Counted from the stretch's first letter, positions 17,141 to 24,948 are shown. The stretch: DNA of 64,000 nt from Christiangramia lutea (GCF_022489035.1 NZ_JAKVTV010000001.1:124001-188000); one strand, 5' to 3'. The notes: generated from the sequence alone by a model not told the origin. Numbers and translations are program-made.

Positions 17141-19226
17141 CTACTTTTTCTTTTTGAAAAACTTCGAATAGTTCTGAAGCTGGATCTACATTAAAGAAGG
17201 AACTATTTTCGTTACTATAATTCTGAATTAGATATGCCTTATTCACTTTAGGTAGTAAAATATTATACTCTTCCTCCGACATTTCTTTTTTCAGGAGAGG
17301 AAAAATTATGACTTGATCTGAAACCTCAGGATAAAAATGCTTAACAATACTTGAAGAGTGATCAACATCAAATTTCTGCATTGGAGAGTCTATAAATACT
17401 GGAAAATCAATATTCGACTCTTCCACTAGTCCTTTAAGTAATGCGGTAGCGTAGAGCTGTTGCTCTCCTTTAGAAAGAGAATCTTTATTTATTTCTTTTC
17501 CTCTAGAATCAATTAAGTTTATCTCAATATTTTCTCCTAAAATTTCAACGCTAACGTCATCAATAAAACTTTTCTTATGAAGTAATAAATCAAGCCCTTC
17601 TTTTATTCTTTTAGCTAAAGATTGCTTTTTCTCTAATTTGAATTCAGCAATAAAAGTTTTTAAATATTGTATAGACTTCTCTACCTCCTGGCTTATCTTT
17701 TGCTTATCTTTCGAGACTTCTAATTTGTCGGAAATTCTTTTTATTTCCTTCGTAGCATTATTTATGATATTTCTATTCTCCTCAATATCGCCAGAAAGAG
17801 CACCCATTGTTCGCACCTTCTCATCGTATTCTTTTTCTAATTGAGCTTTTTTCTCTCGATCGGCTTTAACCAGAGCATCTTCTGCTTTTTCCTCTGCTAA
17901 TTTGATTCTCTTAGAAATATCGTTTAATTCATTCTTGGCGGTTAAAAACTGGGAATTAATTCTATTAAAGGTTTCTTTAAAGGAAAGTTTAATATTATTC
18001 ACAAATGCATTTAACTCTGCTTTTTCAGACTCGGAGAAATTATGAATTATTTCTAATTCTTCATTCTGATTAGAATCATGAGATAAATGCTTTTTAAGCA
18101 ACTTTTTTAAATTTTCCACATAGAACCCTTGCACTTTATGATTAAATACTAAATCAGCAGGCTTAGGCACCGATATAAGGTCATTGATAATATCGTCTGT
18201 TAATCCATCTATTTTTTCTGAGTCAAATTTCTGAAGGATAATTTCTCGCTCCTTTATAACCTGCTCCAAAACTTTTGTCAATAAATTGCCAGCGATAGCA
18301 AATGGTATAAACTCGTAATGCGTTTTTAAATCGCTATTCAAGGTTGCAACATTGGATTCTAAAGTCTCTTTACGAGATTTTAATTCATTTAACTCCTCGA
18401 CTGTAATTAAACTACCTTTACTGATAAGTTTTTCTTGCAGCTGGTTAATATCAAATTTTAAAGCAAGCCTATCCTCTTCTAGTTCCGAAATTTCATCCTT
18501 TATCTCGATGATTTTCTCTTCAGCATTTTCTGTCTCAACCTTTAACTCTCTTAGTCTTCTTTTTTCTTCTGCATTAGCAGTATCAGATTTCAACTTCGTT
18601 AAATAGTTCCCGAGATCATCTTTTAGATTTTCATACTGCTTAATTCCTAAAACTTCAGAATATGCTTTACTTAGTTTTAATCTTTCCTCTGCGGTATGAA
18701 TTTCAGCTAAAGAGACTATTTTTTCCGCATCAAAGAAGAAAAATTTAGCAATCTCTTTTGGCATTATAAAATCACGGATAAAATGCTCTTCAGTTACATC
18801 TTTAACTAATTCACTTTTGTGATTATCGATTAAAACTTCAATTTCTTCATCCTTATTACCTTCAGTATAATAGGTTCTTGTAACCTTTAACTCATTGCAA
18901 GTTACATCTGGGATATTTACATTACCAAAAGTAATAGAAACGGAAAATTTTGTTTCTCCTTCATGGGCTGCTAACCTATTTAAACTATTCCTTATATATT
19001 GACGATAATTTCCGCTACTTTCTATCTCTTTTTTGTAAATATCATCAACGTCGCTCATTTGCCTTCCGTAAAGACACCATACTAACGACATTAGAAAAGT
19101 GGTTTTACCAAAACCGTTTTTACCACTAATTACAATGATATTATTTTCTTCATTTACTGAAAGGTCAATTGAATTTTCACCCTTGTAAATTCTGAAATTA
19201 TTGAGCTCGATACTTTTAATTATCAT
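17130..19226 (-). CDS. dndD: DndD, SMC/Rad50-like ATPase of DNA phosphorothioation
   Basis: This 698-aa ABC-type ATPase is split by a long coiled coil. Walker A GKNGFGKT is at residues 35-42, an FFFFDAEKI motif lies near 163-171, and the C-terminal lobe has the signature LSKGEQQLYATALLKGL near 600-616 with Walker B FPVFIDSPMQKFD shortly after. The coiled coil runs roughly from 200 to 560. I see only two cysteines, both outside the hook region, so there is no Rad50-type zinc hook. In characterised systems DndD hydrolyses ATP to provide DNA structural change or nicking. Its ATG overlaps the dndC stop (TAATG), and its end overlaps dndE. Confidence 0.92.
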   Translation of the reverse strand: MIIKSIELNNFRIYKGENSIDLSVNEENNIIVISGKNGFGKTTFLMSLVWCLYGRQMSDVDDIYKKEIESSGNYRQYIRNSLNRLAAHEGETKFSVSITFGNVNIPDVTCNELKVTRTYYTEGNKDEEIEVLIDNHKSELVKDVTEEHFIRDFIMPKEIAKFFFFDAEKIVSLAEIHTAEERLKLSKAYSEVLGIKQYENLKDDLGNYLTKLKSDTANAEEKRRLRELKVETENAEEKIIEIKDEISELEEDRLALKFDINQLQEKLISKGSLITVEELNELKSRKETLESNVATLNSDLKTHYEFIPFAIAGNLLTKVLEQVIKEREIILQKFDSEKIDGLTDDIINDLISVPKPADLVFNHKVQGFYVENLKKLLKKHLSHDSNQNEELEIIHNFSESEKAELNAFVNNIKLSFKETFNRINSQFLTAKNELNDISKRIKLAEEKAEDALVKADREKKAQLEKEYDEKVRTMGALSGDIEENRNIINNATKEIKRISDKLEVSKDKQKISQEVEKSIQYLKTFIAEFKLEKKQSLAKRIKEGLDLLLHKKSFIDDVSVEILGENIEINLIDSRGKEINKDSLSKGEQQLYATALLKGLVEESNIDFPVFIDSPMQKFDVDHSSSIVKHFYPEVSDQVIIFPLLKKEMSEEEYNILLPKVNKAYLIQNYSNENSSFFNVDPASELFEVFQKEKVDAI

Positions 19227-20551
19227 TAGGCTGAAATATGTTTTTTATAAATGTTCTCAATATCCTCTATAAGACCTCTTCTCCTCATCATAATAACTTT
19301 TGATTTTTCGAGTTTTATTAGATCTTGAATAAGTTTAAATTGAGACTTGTCCCCACCACAAGATGATAACAACAATTCTTCTTCTTTTTGAATTGCGTGA
19401 TTATGCTCCTTCATATCGAGAGTTTTATTAAAGACTTTATTGTAAATATCGGAAACTTTATAATCAAAAAACAAATCCCTATACCAAGTAACTTGAATTG
19501 CAATTAACTCTTGATTATTAATGAGTTCAATCTTATGGCCCAAATCATTAATTTCTTTCTGCGCCAAAAAGATTCTTTCTAATATTTCTGCTCTATGTTT
19601 CAATTTTACAACACCACCATTCGGAGTTGCGGCTTTATTACCGTTACGCCTAAAATCTGATCTATTTTCAGGTTTATTCCTTTCATCTTGAATCCAATTT
19701 CTTAGATCTCTCAATGGAATTAACCAATCATTACCGTTCTCAATTTGGGCTGAAATAGATTTATCTTTATTTACTACTGTACAAGTCCAACATCCAAATC
19801 TACTTTGTCCGCAAGATTTATGAGATTTATTTGCTACCATTGTGGGACATTCATAATCATCCGCACTAGCATCAGAATAAATGCTAAATAACTCCGAATT
19901 ATCTGCACCCCAAGGAGATTGAAAAGAATTGATAATGTACCATACTTCTTCCAGCTCTAGATTTTTAATAGGAGAATATACAAATACATTTTTTTGCAAA
20001 GGATGCTTCGTAAGCCTTTTACCCTTAACTTCATGTTTCTTAATAGATTTTGCTCTACTAGCACTTTCACTTTTTCTCGTTCCGACTAATATTATTGCCT
20101 CATCTTCTGGTTTTAAAGTTTCTTCAATAAATCTTGAAGTAGGCTTAATTTTCAATCTTTCGGTACACCACCTAAATGAATTGTTCGGCGCAGGATAACC
20201 CTTTCCTATTAAATTTACCCAAAACGAATCCTCTAGTCTAGGTTTTGTAGTCCTAACCTTTACGGGTAAAGAATGCTTTAATGCCGCTTTCTCTATTTTC
20301 TCTAAAACCCCATAAACATAATTTGTAATTATGGGATTTTCAACTAGTGTGTCATTGCAAACAACCCACACTTCTCTCTTTAAAAATTCTTCTCCAAAAT
20401 GTTTTTTAACCTTTAGTAGATTCAGCCAGACTAAGGTTAACAATACCGTTGAATCTTTTCCTCCACTAAAGCCAATAATCCAAGGACGATTATTATCATC
20501 TATTAAGTATTGGTCAACCAATTCGTTGACAATATGGTCAGCTTTTTTCAT
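19226..20551 (-). CDS. dndC: DndC, sulfurtransferase of DNA phosphorothioation
   Basis: The ATG at 20551 gives 441 aa; a GTG six codons upstream (20569) is an alternative. The PP-loop SGGKDS sits near residues 29-34. Cysteines likely to bind a 4Fe-4S cluster appear as SFRWCTERLK and in the cluster DYECP...SCGQSRFGCWTC, followed by the DndC-specific stretch NGNDWLIPLRDLRNWIQDERNK. The enzyme belongs to the PAPS-reductase superfamily and moves sulfur from a cysteine desulfurase to the DNA backbone. No dndA is present in the operon, so a host IscS/SufS would have to supply sulfur. It is the first gene of the operon after a 354-bp gene-free gap. Confidence 0.93.
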   Translation of the reverse strand: MKKADHIVNELVDQYLIDDNNRPWIIGFSGGKDSTVLLTLVWLNLLKVKKHFGEEFLKREVWVVCNDTLVENPIITNYVYGVLEKIEKAALKHSLPVKVRTTKPRLEDSFWVNLIGKGYPAPNNSFRWCTERLKIKPTSRFIEETLKPEDEAIILVGTRKSESASRAKSIKKHEVKGKRLTKHPLQKNVFVYSPIKNLELEEVWYIINSFQSPWGADNSELFSIYSDASADDYECPTMVANKSHKSCGQSRFGCWTCTVVNKDKSISAQIENGNDWLIPLRDLRNWIQDERNKPENRSDFRRNGNKAATPNGGVVKLKHRAEILERIFLAQKEINDLGHKIELINNQELIAIQVTWYRDLFFDYKVSDIYNKVFNKTLDMKEHNHAIQKEEELLLSSCGGDKSQFKLIQDLIKLEKSKVIMMRRRGLIEDIENIYKKHISA

Positions 20552-20569
20552 ATCCTGTAAAGAAAGCAC

Positions 20570-20905
20570 TTATACAATACACTTTCAAAAAGAATTAAAT
20601 CAAAAATGAAGTTTTTTTTAACAATTTAATTCACGATTAATAGCTCATGTTCTATGAACTTATTAAATTAAAATTAAGATGTAATAAACCTTATTTAAGT
20701 TATTACCAGCAATAGGTGTTTCAAAAGTTTTTAAAGTCATTAGAAAGTGATTAAAATGTGGAAGAGAATACAAGTAACCAGTTTTCAAACCAGTACGTGT
20801 ATCCCCGTGTTTAAACCTATTCTAATTTTTACTTTATCCCGTGTGAAATTCGCCTTTAAGTATATATATATCTATAGTACAATAATCGTAGTAGTCTTCT
20901 CCTTA
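20570..20905. promoter_or_regulatory. gene-free AT-rich region upstream of the dnd operon
   Basis: This region must contain the promoter and 5' leader of the minus-strand dnd operon. I find no clean TAnnTTTG box. Copies of CGTGT-type words occur at 20795-20802 (ACGTGTAT), 20807-20813 (GTGTTTA) and near 20850, and the first two words recur at 22272-22285. A short frame on the plus strand here has no coding character. Confidence 0.4.
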
Positions 20906-21892
20906 TTAAGTAGAATAATTTTTAATAAGTAGGCTATCCTTTTTATTACTAACTGCAATTAAAACATTATTATAAAAATGCCATTTATCACCCTTCGTAA
21001 AATGTTCGTGTAACTCTTGAATATAATTAACCATTTCACTTTTACGATTCTTAGAAAAATATTGAAATGTATACAGAGCACGGTCGACACCTACTTTTTT
21101 AGTAAAAAGAAAATTATGATAGTTTTTAGTCTCAAGTGGATTTAGTTCATTTCTTTCGACACGTTTCGAATCAGAAAAAAGGTCGCATATTTTTGCTTTA
21201 TAAAAGCTAGATTTCCAATCTTCAATTAAATCGTTCCAATTATCCTTAAAGCTTTTAAAGGTTCGAATCTCTTTTTTCTTCCGATAACCTGATTTAGCAT
21301 TTATTTTAATTTCAAATCTTAATATAAAAAGATGCTTTCTCAATCTATCTGCTACTTTTCCTGAAATTATACGCCTATCCTTCATCTCAAGCAATTTATC
21401 ATAAAAAATCAATCGATACTTTGCGCCTTTAAAATAAACAGAAGAAGCACTCCATCTTTCAATTGTTAATTCTGGGTAGCTTGTCAAGCAGGGGATAAAT
21501 CTGTCGTATGCACTTGGCAATTTAATATTACCTCCAATTTCGATGTAATTCAATTCTAATTCGTAAATAAATTTCGAATCTACACCTAATCTTTTTGAAA
21601 TCAATTCCACACACTCGCAATAAGCTGAATATGACAAATCATTAACTGCATTTTTGCCTCCATATTTCCATTTTCTCAAATTCCCTTCAAGGAATATTTT
21701 ACATCCATTTGGAGTTTGTTTAATTTTTACCTCTAAAATTTCTGTTAGATTATGATTATAGATTTCTATAATCCAAACCTTACCTTCTTTATTTTTATTT
21801 CCATATATCAATTTTACGTTACAGTATGGATCTAAATAAAATTCTGGTATTTCCCCTTTTGATTTAAAATAGTCCATCATAGCCTTTCTCAT
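20906..21892 (-). CDS. putative replication-initiation protein (phage/plasmid gpII/X-like)
   Basis: This 328-aa protein shows the layout of phage and plasmid replication proteins of the gene II/X type: an aromatic-rich N-terminal domain (EGNLRKWKYGGKNAVNDLSYSAY), a centre with SSVYFKGAKYRLIFYDKLLEMKD near residues 148-170, and LFILRFEIKINAKSG near 187-201. I cannot point to a decisive HUH motif, so the assignment is by overall pattern. It overlaps the HTH gene by 29 bp and is co-transcribed with it. In small integrated elements, an integrase-HTH-Rep order is common and would allow replication after excision. Confidence 0.5.
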   Translation of the reverse strand: MRKAMMDYFKSKGEIPEFYLDPYCNVKLIYGNKNKEGKVWIIEIYNHNLTEILEVKIKQTPNGCKIFLEGNLRKWKYGGKNAVNDLSYSAYCECVELISKRLGVDSKFIYELELNYIEIGGNIKLPSAYDRFIPCLTSYPELTIERWSASSVYFKGAKYRLIFYDKLLEMKDRRIISGKVADRLRKHLFILRFEIKINAKSGYRKKKEIRTFKSFKDNWNDLIEDWKSSFYKAKICDLFSDSKRVERNELNPLETKNYHNFLFTKKVGVDRALYTFQYFSKNRKSEMVNYIQELHEHFTKGDKWHFYNNVLIAVSNKKDSLLIKNYST

Positions 21893-22241
21893 TTAGATAA
21901 ATTTCCAATTCTTCTCTTTTTACTCTGATAGATGAGCCCGGACTTCTTTGCATAGTCCTTAGACCGTCATTAGCCCAACGATCAAAAGTTTTACGAGAAA
22001 TTTTTAACTGGCGCTCAATCTCTTTTGGCGTTAGAATATCATCCTTTCTTTTAATTTCATAAAGTTTCGTTTTGAATGAATCCCTCAAACTTTCGATTTC
22101 TCTTTTGAGTTCTTGATCAAATTTCTCTTTATATTTCTCTCTAAATTCTTTGTTTTTTCTTTTATCCTCATTTGATCGATTCAGAATAAAAATTTTAAAA
22201 TTTTTGATACTCTCTTTAGAATTGTAATCTAATTTTTTCAT
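21864..22241 (-). CDS. excisionase-like helix-turn-helix protein
   Basis: This 125-aa protein has a long charged helical N-terminus (residues about 1-65, Lys/Glu-rich, likely coiled coil) and a MerR/HTH_17-type DNA-binding domain at the C-terminus: LTPKEIERQLKISRKTFDRW near 72-91, then a wing with RSPGSSIRVKREELEIYL. Such domains occur in Xis excisionases and element regulators. It overlaps the Rep-like gene, suggesting they are coregulated. An excisionase or a Rep activator role is inferred from the context. Confidence 0.7.
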   Translation of the reverse strand: MKKLDYNSKESIKNFKIFILNRSNEDKRKNKEFREKYKEKFDQELKREIESLRDSFKTKLYEIKRKDDILTPKEIERQLKISRKTFDRWANDGLRTMQRSPGSSIRVKREELEIYLNEKGYDGLF

Positions 22242-22325
22242 CTTTTTTTGTATTAAGTTTATATCTACCTAATACACGTAAACACTTTTATTGTACAGCA
22301 GAATCCTGTTAAAAAAAAGTTAAAA

Positions 22326-22348
22326 CAAAAAACCGCCCAATCGGCGGT
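22326..22348 (-). terminator. intrinsic terminator after the secreted cargo gene
   Basis: The stem ACCGCC/GGCGGT with a 5-nt loop is followed on the minus strand by TTTTTTGTTTT. It separates the 252-aa gene from the HTH-Rep unit. Confidence 0.75.
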
Positions 22349-22416
22349 CTCTTTAATCTAAAAATTGAAGGTTTGGTATGTTTTTTATTCTATCTCTGCT
22401 ATAATTATTGATCTTC

Positions 22417-23175
22417 TTAAAATCTATCTATTCGTGGCACATTAAATTCTAAAAGATGACGGTAATCAGATTCTTCAAGTTTAATTTCATCTAAAACATC
22501 GACAAAGTCAAATCTTTTTGACGTTCCCTCAATATCAATCATAGGACTAACCATTTCAGGAATAGAAAAATTAATTTTTATCTCTTGACCATCCTCATTG
22601 ACTAAAATCGCTTTACCTTCATAATCATTACAGGTTTTAGCTATATAACTCTTCTCCTTATACCTTATTCTTAACAAACATTCATCTGAATCTATTTTTC
22701 CAGCTATCAAAAATTGAAGTTCACTATTTTCATTTTCCAGTACCCATCCTTGAATATATCTAAATTTATTTTCAGATATCTTCTCAGTTTTTTCTTCGGG
22801 AATTTCAAAATAATTTTCGATTATATAATTTGACCAATATTTAGCTTGATCAACATTTCTGGTTATGGCATAAAGATTTGGCTCACAGTTATCAATGTAA
22901 ATACACAAATCTTCAGCAATTCCACTTAAGATCTTATCTCTGACGTTCCTATTATTTGGATTAGTAAATTCTGGAATAATCTTCTTAAACTCATTCTCTG
23001 TACTAATATTTAGCCACTCAGCAATCTTTTCAGTCATACCTCCATATCGATAGAATTCATCAATAAGGTCGAAGGAGAATGCTACAACCTCCTCTCTATT
23101 TAAGCCATTTTCATAAGATTGTCCAAAACCCTGATAAAAATTTAAACAAATAAGTAATATTACAAGTTTTTTCAT
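22417..23175 (-). CDS. secreted protein of unknown function (element cargo)
   Basis: This 252-aa protein has a signal peptide (MKKLVILLICLNFYQGFGQ) and an acidic mature part. I recognise no domain. The middle (EKISENKFRYIQGWVLENENSELQFLIAGKIDSDECLL) looks beta-rich, and there are several Cys (LCIYIDNCEP, DECLLRI, AKTCND). It has its own terminator and lies between the integrase and the HTH gene, so it is accessory to the element. A periplasmic location is predicted; function is open. Confidence 0.7.
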   Translation of the reverse strand: MKKLVILLICLNFYQGFGQSYENGLNREEVVAFSFDLIDEFYRYGGMTEKIAEWLNISTENEFKKIIPEFTNPNNRNVRDKILSGIAEDLCIYIDNCEPNLYAITRNVDQAKYWSNYIIENYFEIPEEKTEKISENKFRYIQGWVLENENSELQFLIAGKIDSDECLLRIRYKEKSYIAKTCNDYEGKAILVNEDGQEIKINFSIPEMVSPMIDIEGTSKRFDFVDVLDEIKLEESDYRHLLEFNVPRIDRF

Positions 23176-23196
23176 TTTATAAATGTTTAAAAAAAA

Positions 23197-23327
23197 GCGT
23201 GGAACTGAATCCTACGCCCTTCAAGTACCGCCAAGCACTCATCCGACAAATAGGAACAGCCCACGCCGTAGCGTGAGCGTTCAACTATTACATCTGTCGG
23301 AATTCTAAAATTGGCGGTTTTGAAGGG
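23197..23327. repeat. long nested hairpin between integrase and cargo gene
   Basis: Four nested perfect arms are spaced across 111 bp: CCCTTCAA (23217-23224) with TTGAAGGG (23320-23327), CCGCCAA (23228-23234) with TTGGCGG (23311-23317), CCGACA (23243-23248) with TGTCGG (23295-23300), and ACGC (23263-23266) with GCGT (23271-23274). A second hairpin (GCGTGGA/TCCTACGC, 23197-23217) abuts it. The composition is richer in GC than the surroundings. It could be a structured RNA, a replication or transfer origin, or a dispersed palindromic element. Confidence 0.65.
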
Positions 23328-23394
23328 ACAAGTAAAAGCTAACGCTTCTTAATATGTTCTTTATACATTATTTCATAAAGCTAAAATAGATAAT

Positions 23395-24540
23395 TTATTC
23401 AGTAAAGCTTACGCTCATTACAGACTTCTCTAAAGTATCATCATCACTATTCAAATACCTTCCAGTCATATCCATACTCCCATGCCCCATAAGTTTCATA
23501 ATATGAGAAGCTGGAACATTATTATTAGCCAATAATGATCCAAAGGTATGACGCCCTGTATGAAAGCTTACTCTTTTATTTATTTTAGACCATCTTGCCA
23601 AAAGTTTCAAATCTCTGTTAACCGCAACATTAGATCGATAAGGAAAAAGCGTTTTACGATAAGAACTTTTGTATTTCATTATCAAAGCAACCACTTCACT
23701 TTTAAGGAAAATCTTTATTTTCTTACTGGTTTTTTTCATCCTTAATTCAATATAATTATCTTTAAATTGTTCTTTATTAATTGAAATTACATCGGAATAT
23801 CTTAACCCTGTATAGCAACTAAATAGAAATAAATCCCTAGTTAAATTTAATCCTGGCTCCATAGAACCTATATTAAGATCGAGCTTCCTTAAACGTGAAA
23901 TTTCCTTTACATCCAAATATTCCTCTCTAACATTTTCCTTTGGCTTAGGAATAAGTTTACAGTAATTTTTGCTTAGCAAGTCTAAACGAATAAATTCCTC
24001 TAAAGTGCATATTAGGGTTTTTCTTCTAGTAGCTATTCCACTTGGGCCAATTCCTTCATCCTTTAAGTACTCGAAAAAATCTGAAAAGAATGCATAATCC
24101 AAATCACTAACACTTAGATTAGCTTTATATTTCTTTAGTTGCTTACCTAATTACTTATAATGATATTGAGTTCCCGGTTTAATAGTTCTAAATTTCTTTT
24201 TACAGAACTTTTCAAAATGAACATAAAAATCCTTTGTACCGCTTCCATTATAGAAATTTTTAATCATCTCTAGACTAATATCCTTATCCTGTAATTCACA
24301 GTCGGTTATAAAGTCTTTAAAAGATTGTTCTCTCTTTTCTAAGTTACGTTTAAGCTTACTGAGCTTCATCCCCTTTGGATAAGATTTTTTAGAATCCCAA
24401 TCAGTTGGCTTCAAAGATTTTCCTACTGGCAATCTCAACAAATCAGAATTTAGAATAATTTGGTAATACAAGGGGCATGTACCATCTTTCTTCGTTTTGT
24501 CCTTTCTCAAAATCGTTTTTACAGAATAAGAATATTTCAT
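23395..24540 (-). pseudogene. tyrosine recombinase (integrase) interrupted by an in-frame stop
   Basis: A single 381-codon integrase frame is broken by one TAA at 24151-24153. The upstream part (129 aa) has the arm-DNA-binding domain of Bacteroidota integrases (VKTILRKDKTKKDGTCPLYY) and the start of the core-binding domain. The downstream part continues in the same frame and holds the catalytic set: Arg (CYTGLRYSD), Lys (KKTSKKIKIF), HTGRH, and GHGSMDMTGRYL with the nucleophile Tyr. Only one codon is lost, so the mutation is recent or a sequencing error. A TTG within the distal part could start a fragment without arm binding. The gene lies next to the tRNA end, as usual for site-specific integrases. 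Confidence 0.88.
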
Positions 24541-24706
24541 AGTATAAATTTTACGTTCATCTTACTTATACCTCGGAACGTTTTTTTTCTTCACACTAAA
24601 GTTCTACGAATATTTACAAAATTCAAAGCAATCCCAGTGGCAATAAGGGTTTTGGGGAAATGTTAAAGTTTAAAATTATAAGAATTTTCCCGGTTTTGGG
24701 AATCGA

Positions 24707-24727
24707 AGGGATAACTATAGGGATAAT
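24707..24727. repeat. paired integrase arm-type repeats, right end
   Basis: AGGGATAAC at 24707 and AGGGATAAT at 24719 have the same 12-bp spacing as the pair at 13646-13669. The pair lies about 100 bp inside the right att copy. Confidence 0.6.
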
Positions 24728-24730
24728 AAT

Positions 24731-24760
24731 TTTGACGTAATTTGACGTAATTTGGGTAAA
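24731..24760. repeat. tandem decamer repeat
   Basis: TTTGACGTAA occurs twice in tandem (24731-24750), followed by a degenerate third unit TTTGGGTAAA. It sits between the arm-type repeats and the tRNA-side att, a usual place for integrase or excisionase binding. Confidence 0.55.
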
Positions 24761-24764
24761 CTAG

Positions 24765-24796
24765 AAAACAAAAAACCCCGCTTTTAGCGAGGTTTT
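24765..24796 (-). terminator. element-supplied terminator for tRNA-Arg
   Basis: The stem AAAACCCCGC/GCGAGGTTTT with one mismatch is followed on the minus strand by TTTTTTGTTTT. It lies about 35 bp beyond the tRNA 3' end, inside the element, and replaces the original terminator now at 13523-13562. Confidence 0.75.
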
Positions 24797-24827
24797 ATAG
24801 ACTTGAATAGTCAAATTTAGTATTTCG

Positions 24828-24843
24828 TTGTGACCTCGCCAGG
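24828..24843. repeat. att repeat, tRNA-proximal copy
   Basis: This 16-bp sequence forms the last 13 nt of tRNA-Arg plus 3 nt beyond it. It is identical to 13567-13582. Confidence 0.9.
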
Positions 24844-24904
24844 ATTCAAACCTGGAACCTTCTGAGCCGTAATCAGATGCGCTATTCAGTTGCGCCACGA
24901 GGCC
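24831..24904 (-). tRNA. tRNA-Arg (anticodon ACG)
   Basis: The 74-nt sequence folds as a cloverleaf: acceptor GGCCTCG/CGAGGTC with one G-U pair and discriminator A, D-stem GCGC/GCGC, anticodon stem TCTGA/TCAGA with loop TTACGGC (ACG), and T-stem CCAGG/CCTGG. It is intact despite serving as the integration site. A perfect -7 box lies upstream at 24940-24948. Confidence 0.95.
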
Positions 24905-24939
24905 TTATCAATAAAGCTTTACTATTCTGCAAAGCGGGT

Positions 24940-24948
24940 GCAAATATA
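24940..24948 (-). promoter_or_regulatory. -7 box of tRNA-Arg
   Basis: TATATTTGC on the minus strand fits the consensus exactly and lies 35 bp before the tRNA 5' end. Confidence 0.65.

Larger units (their letters stand above)
13567..24843. mobile_element. integrated element at tRNA-Arg carrying a DNA phosphorothioation operon
   Basis: The 11.3 kb region is bounded by an exact 16-bp direct repeat, TTGTGACCTCGCCAGG, at 13567-13582 and 24828-24843. The right copy forms the 3' end of an intact tRNA-Arg(ACG). All genes inside lie on the minus strand: dndC, dndD, dndE-ATPase, a 4-TM gene, dndB, a Rep-like gene, an HTH gene, a secreted protein and a tyrosine integrase next to the tRNA. Paired 9-bp repeats (AGGGATAAT/C) near both ends resemble integrase arm sites. 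No conjugation genes are seen, so it is an integrative or mobilisable element or satellite, not a self-transmissible ICE. The integrase carries a stop codon. Confidence 0.9.

Noticed and set aside
17130-19226. Rad50/SbcC recombination ATPase
   Set aside because: There is no zinc-hook CxxC, and the position between dndC and dndE with overlaps on both sides fits DndD.
20747-20932. Short open frame on the plus strand upstream of dndC
   Set aside because: It has skewed composition, no ribosome binding site, overlaps the Rep-like gene end and lies opposite the operon leader.
23197-23327. Integron attC site
   Set aside because: I could not place paired R and L boxes with the expected spacing, and no integron integrase is present; the recombinase here is of the tRNA-targeting type.
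24707-24727. Similarity of AGGGATAAC to the I-SceI homing site
   Set aside because: Only nine bases match, the rest of the 18-bp site is absent, and the same word occurs in paired repeats at both element ends, so an integrase arm site explains it better.
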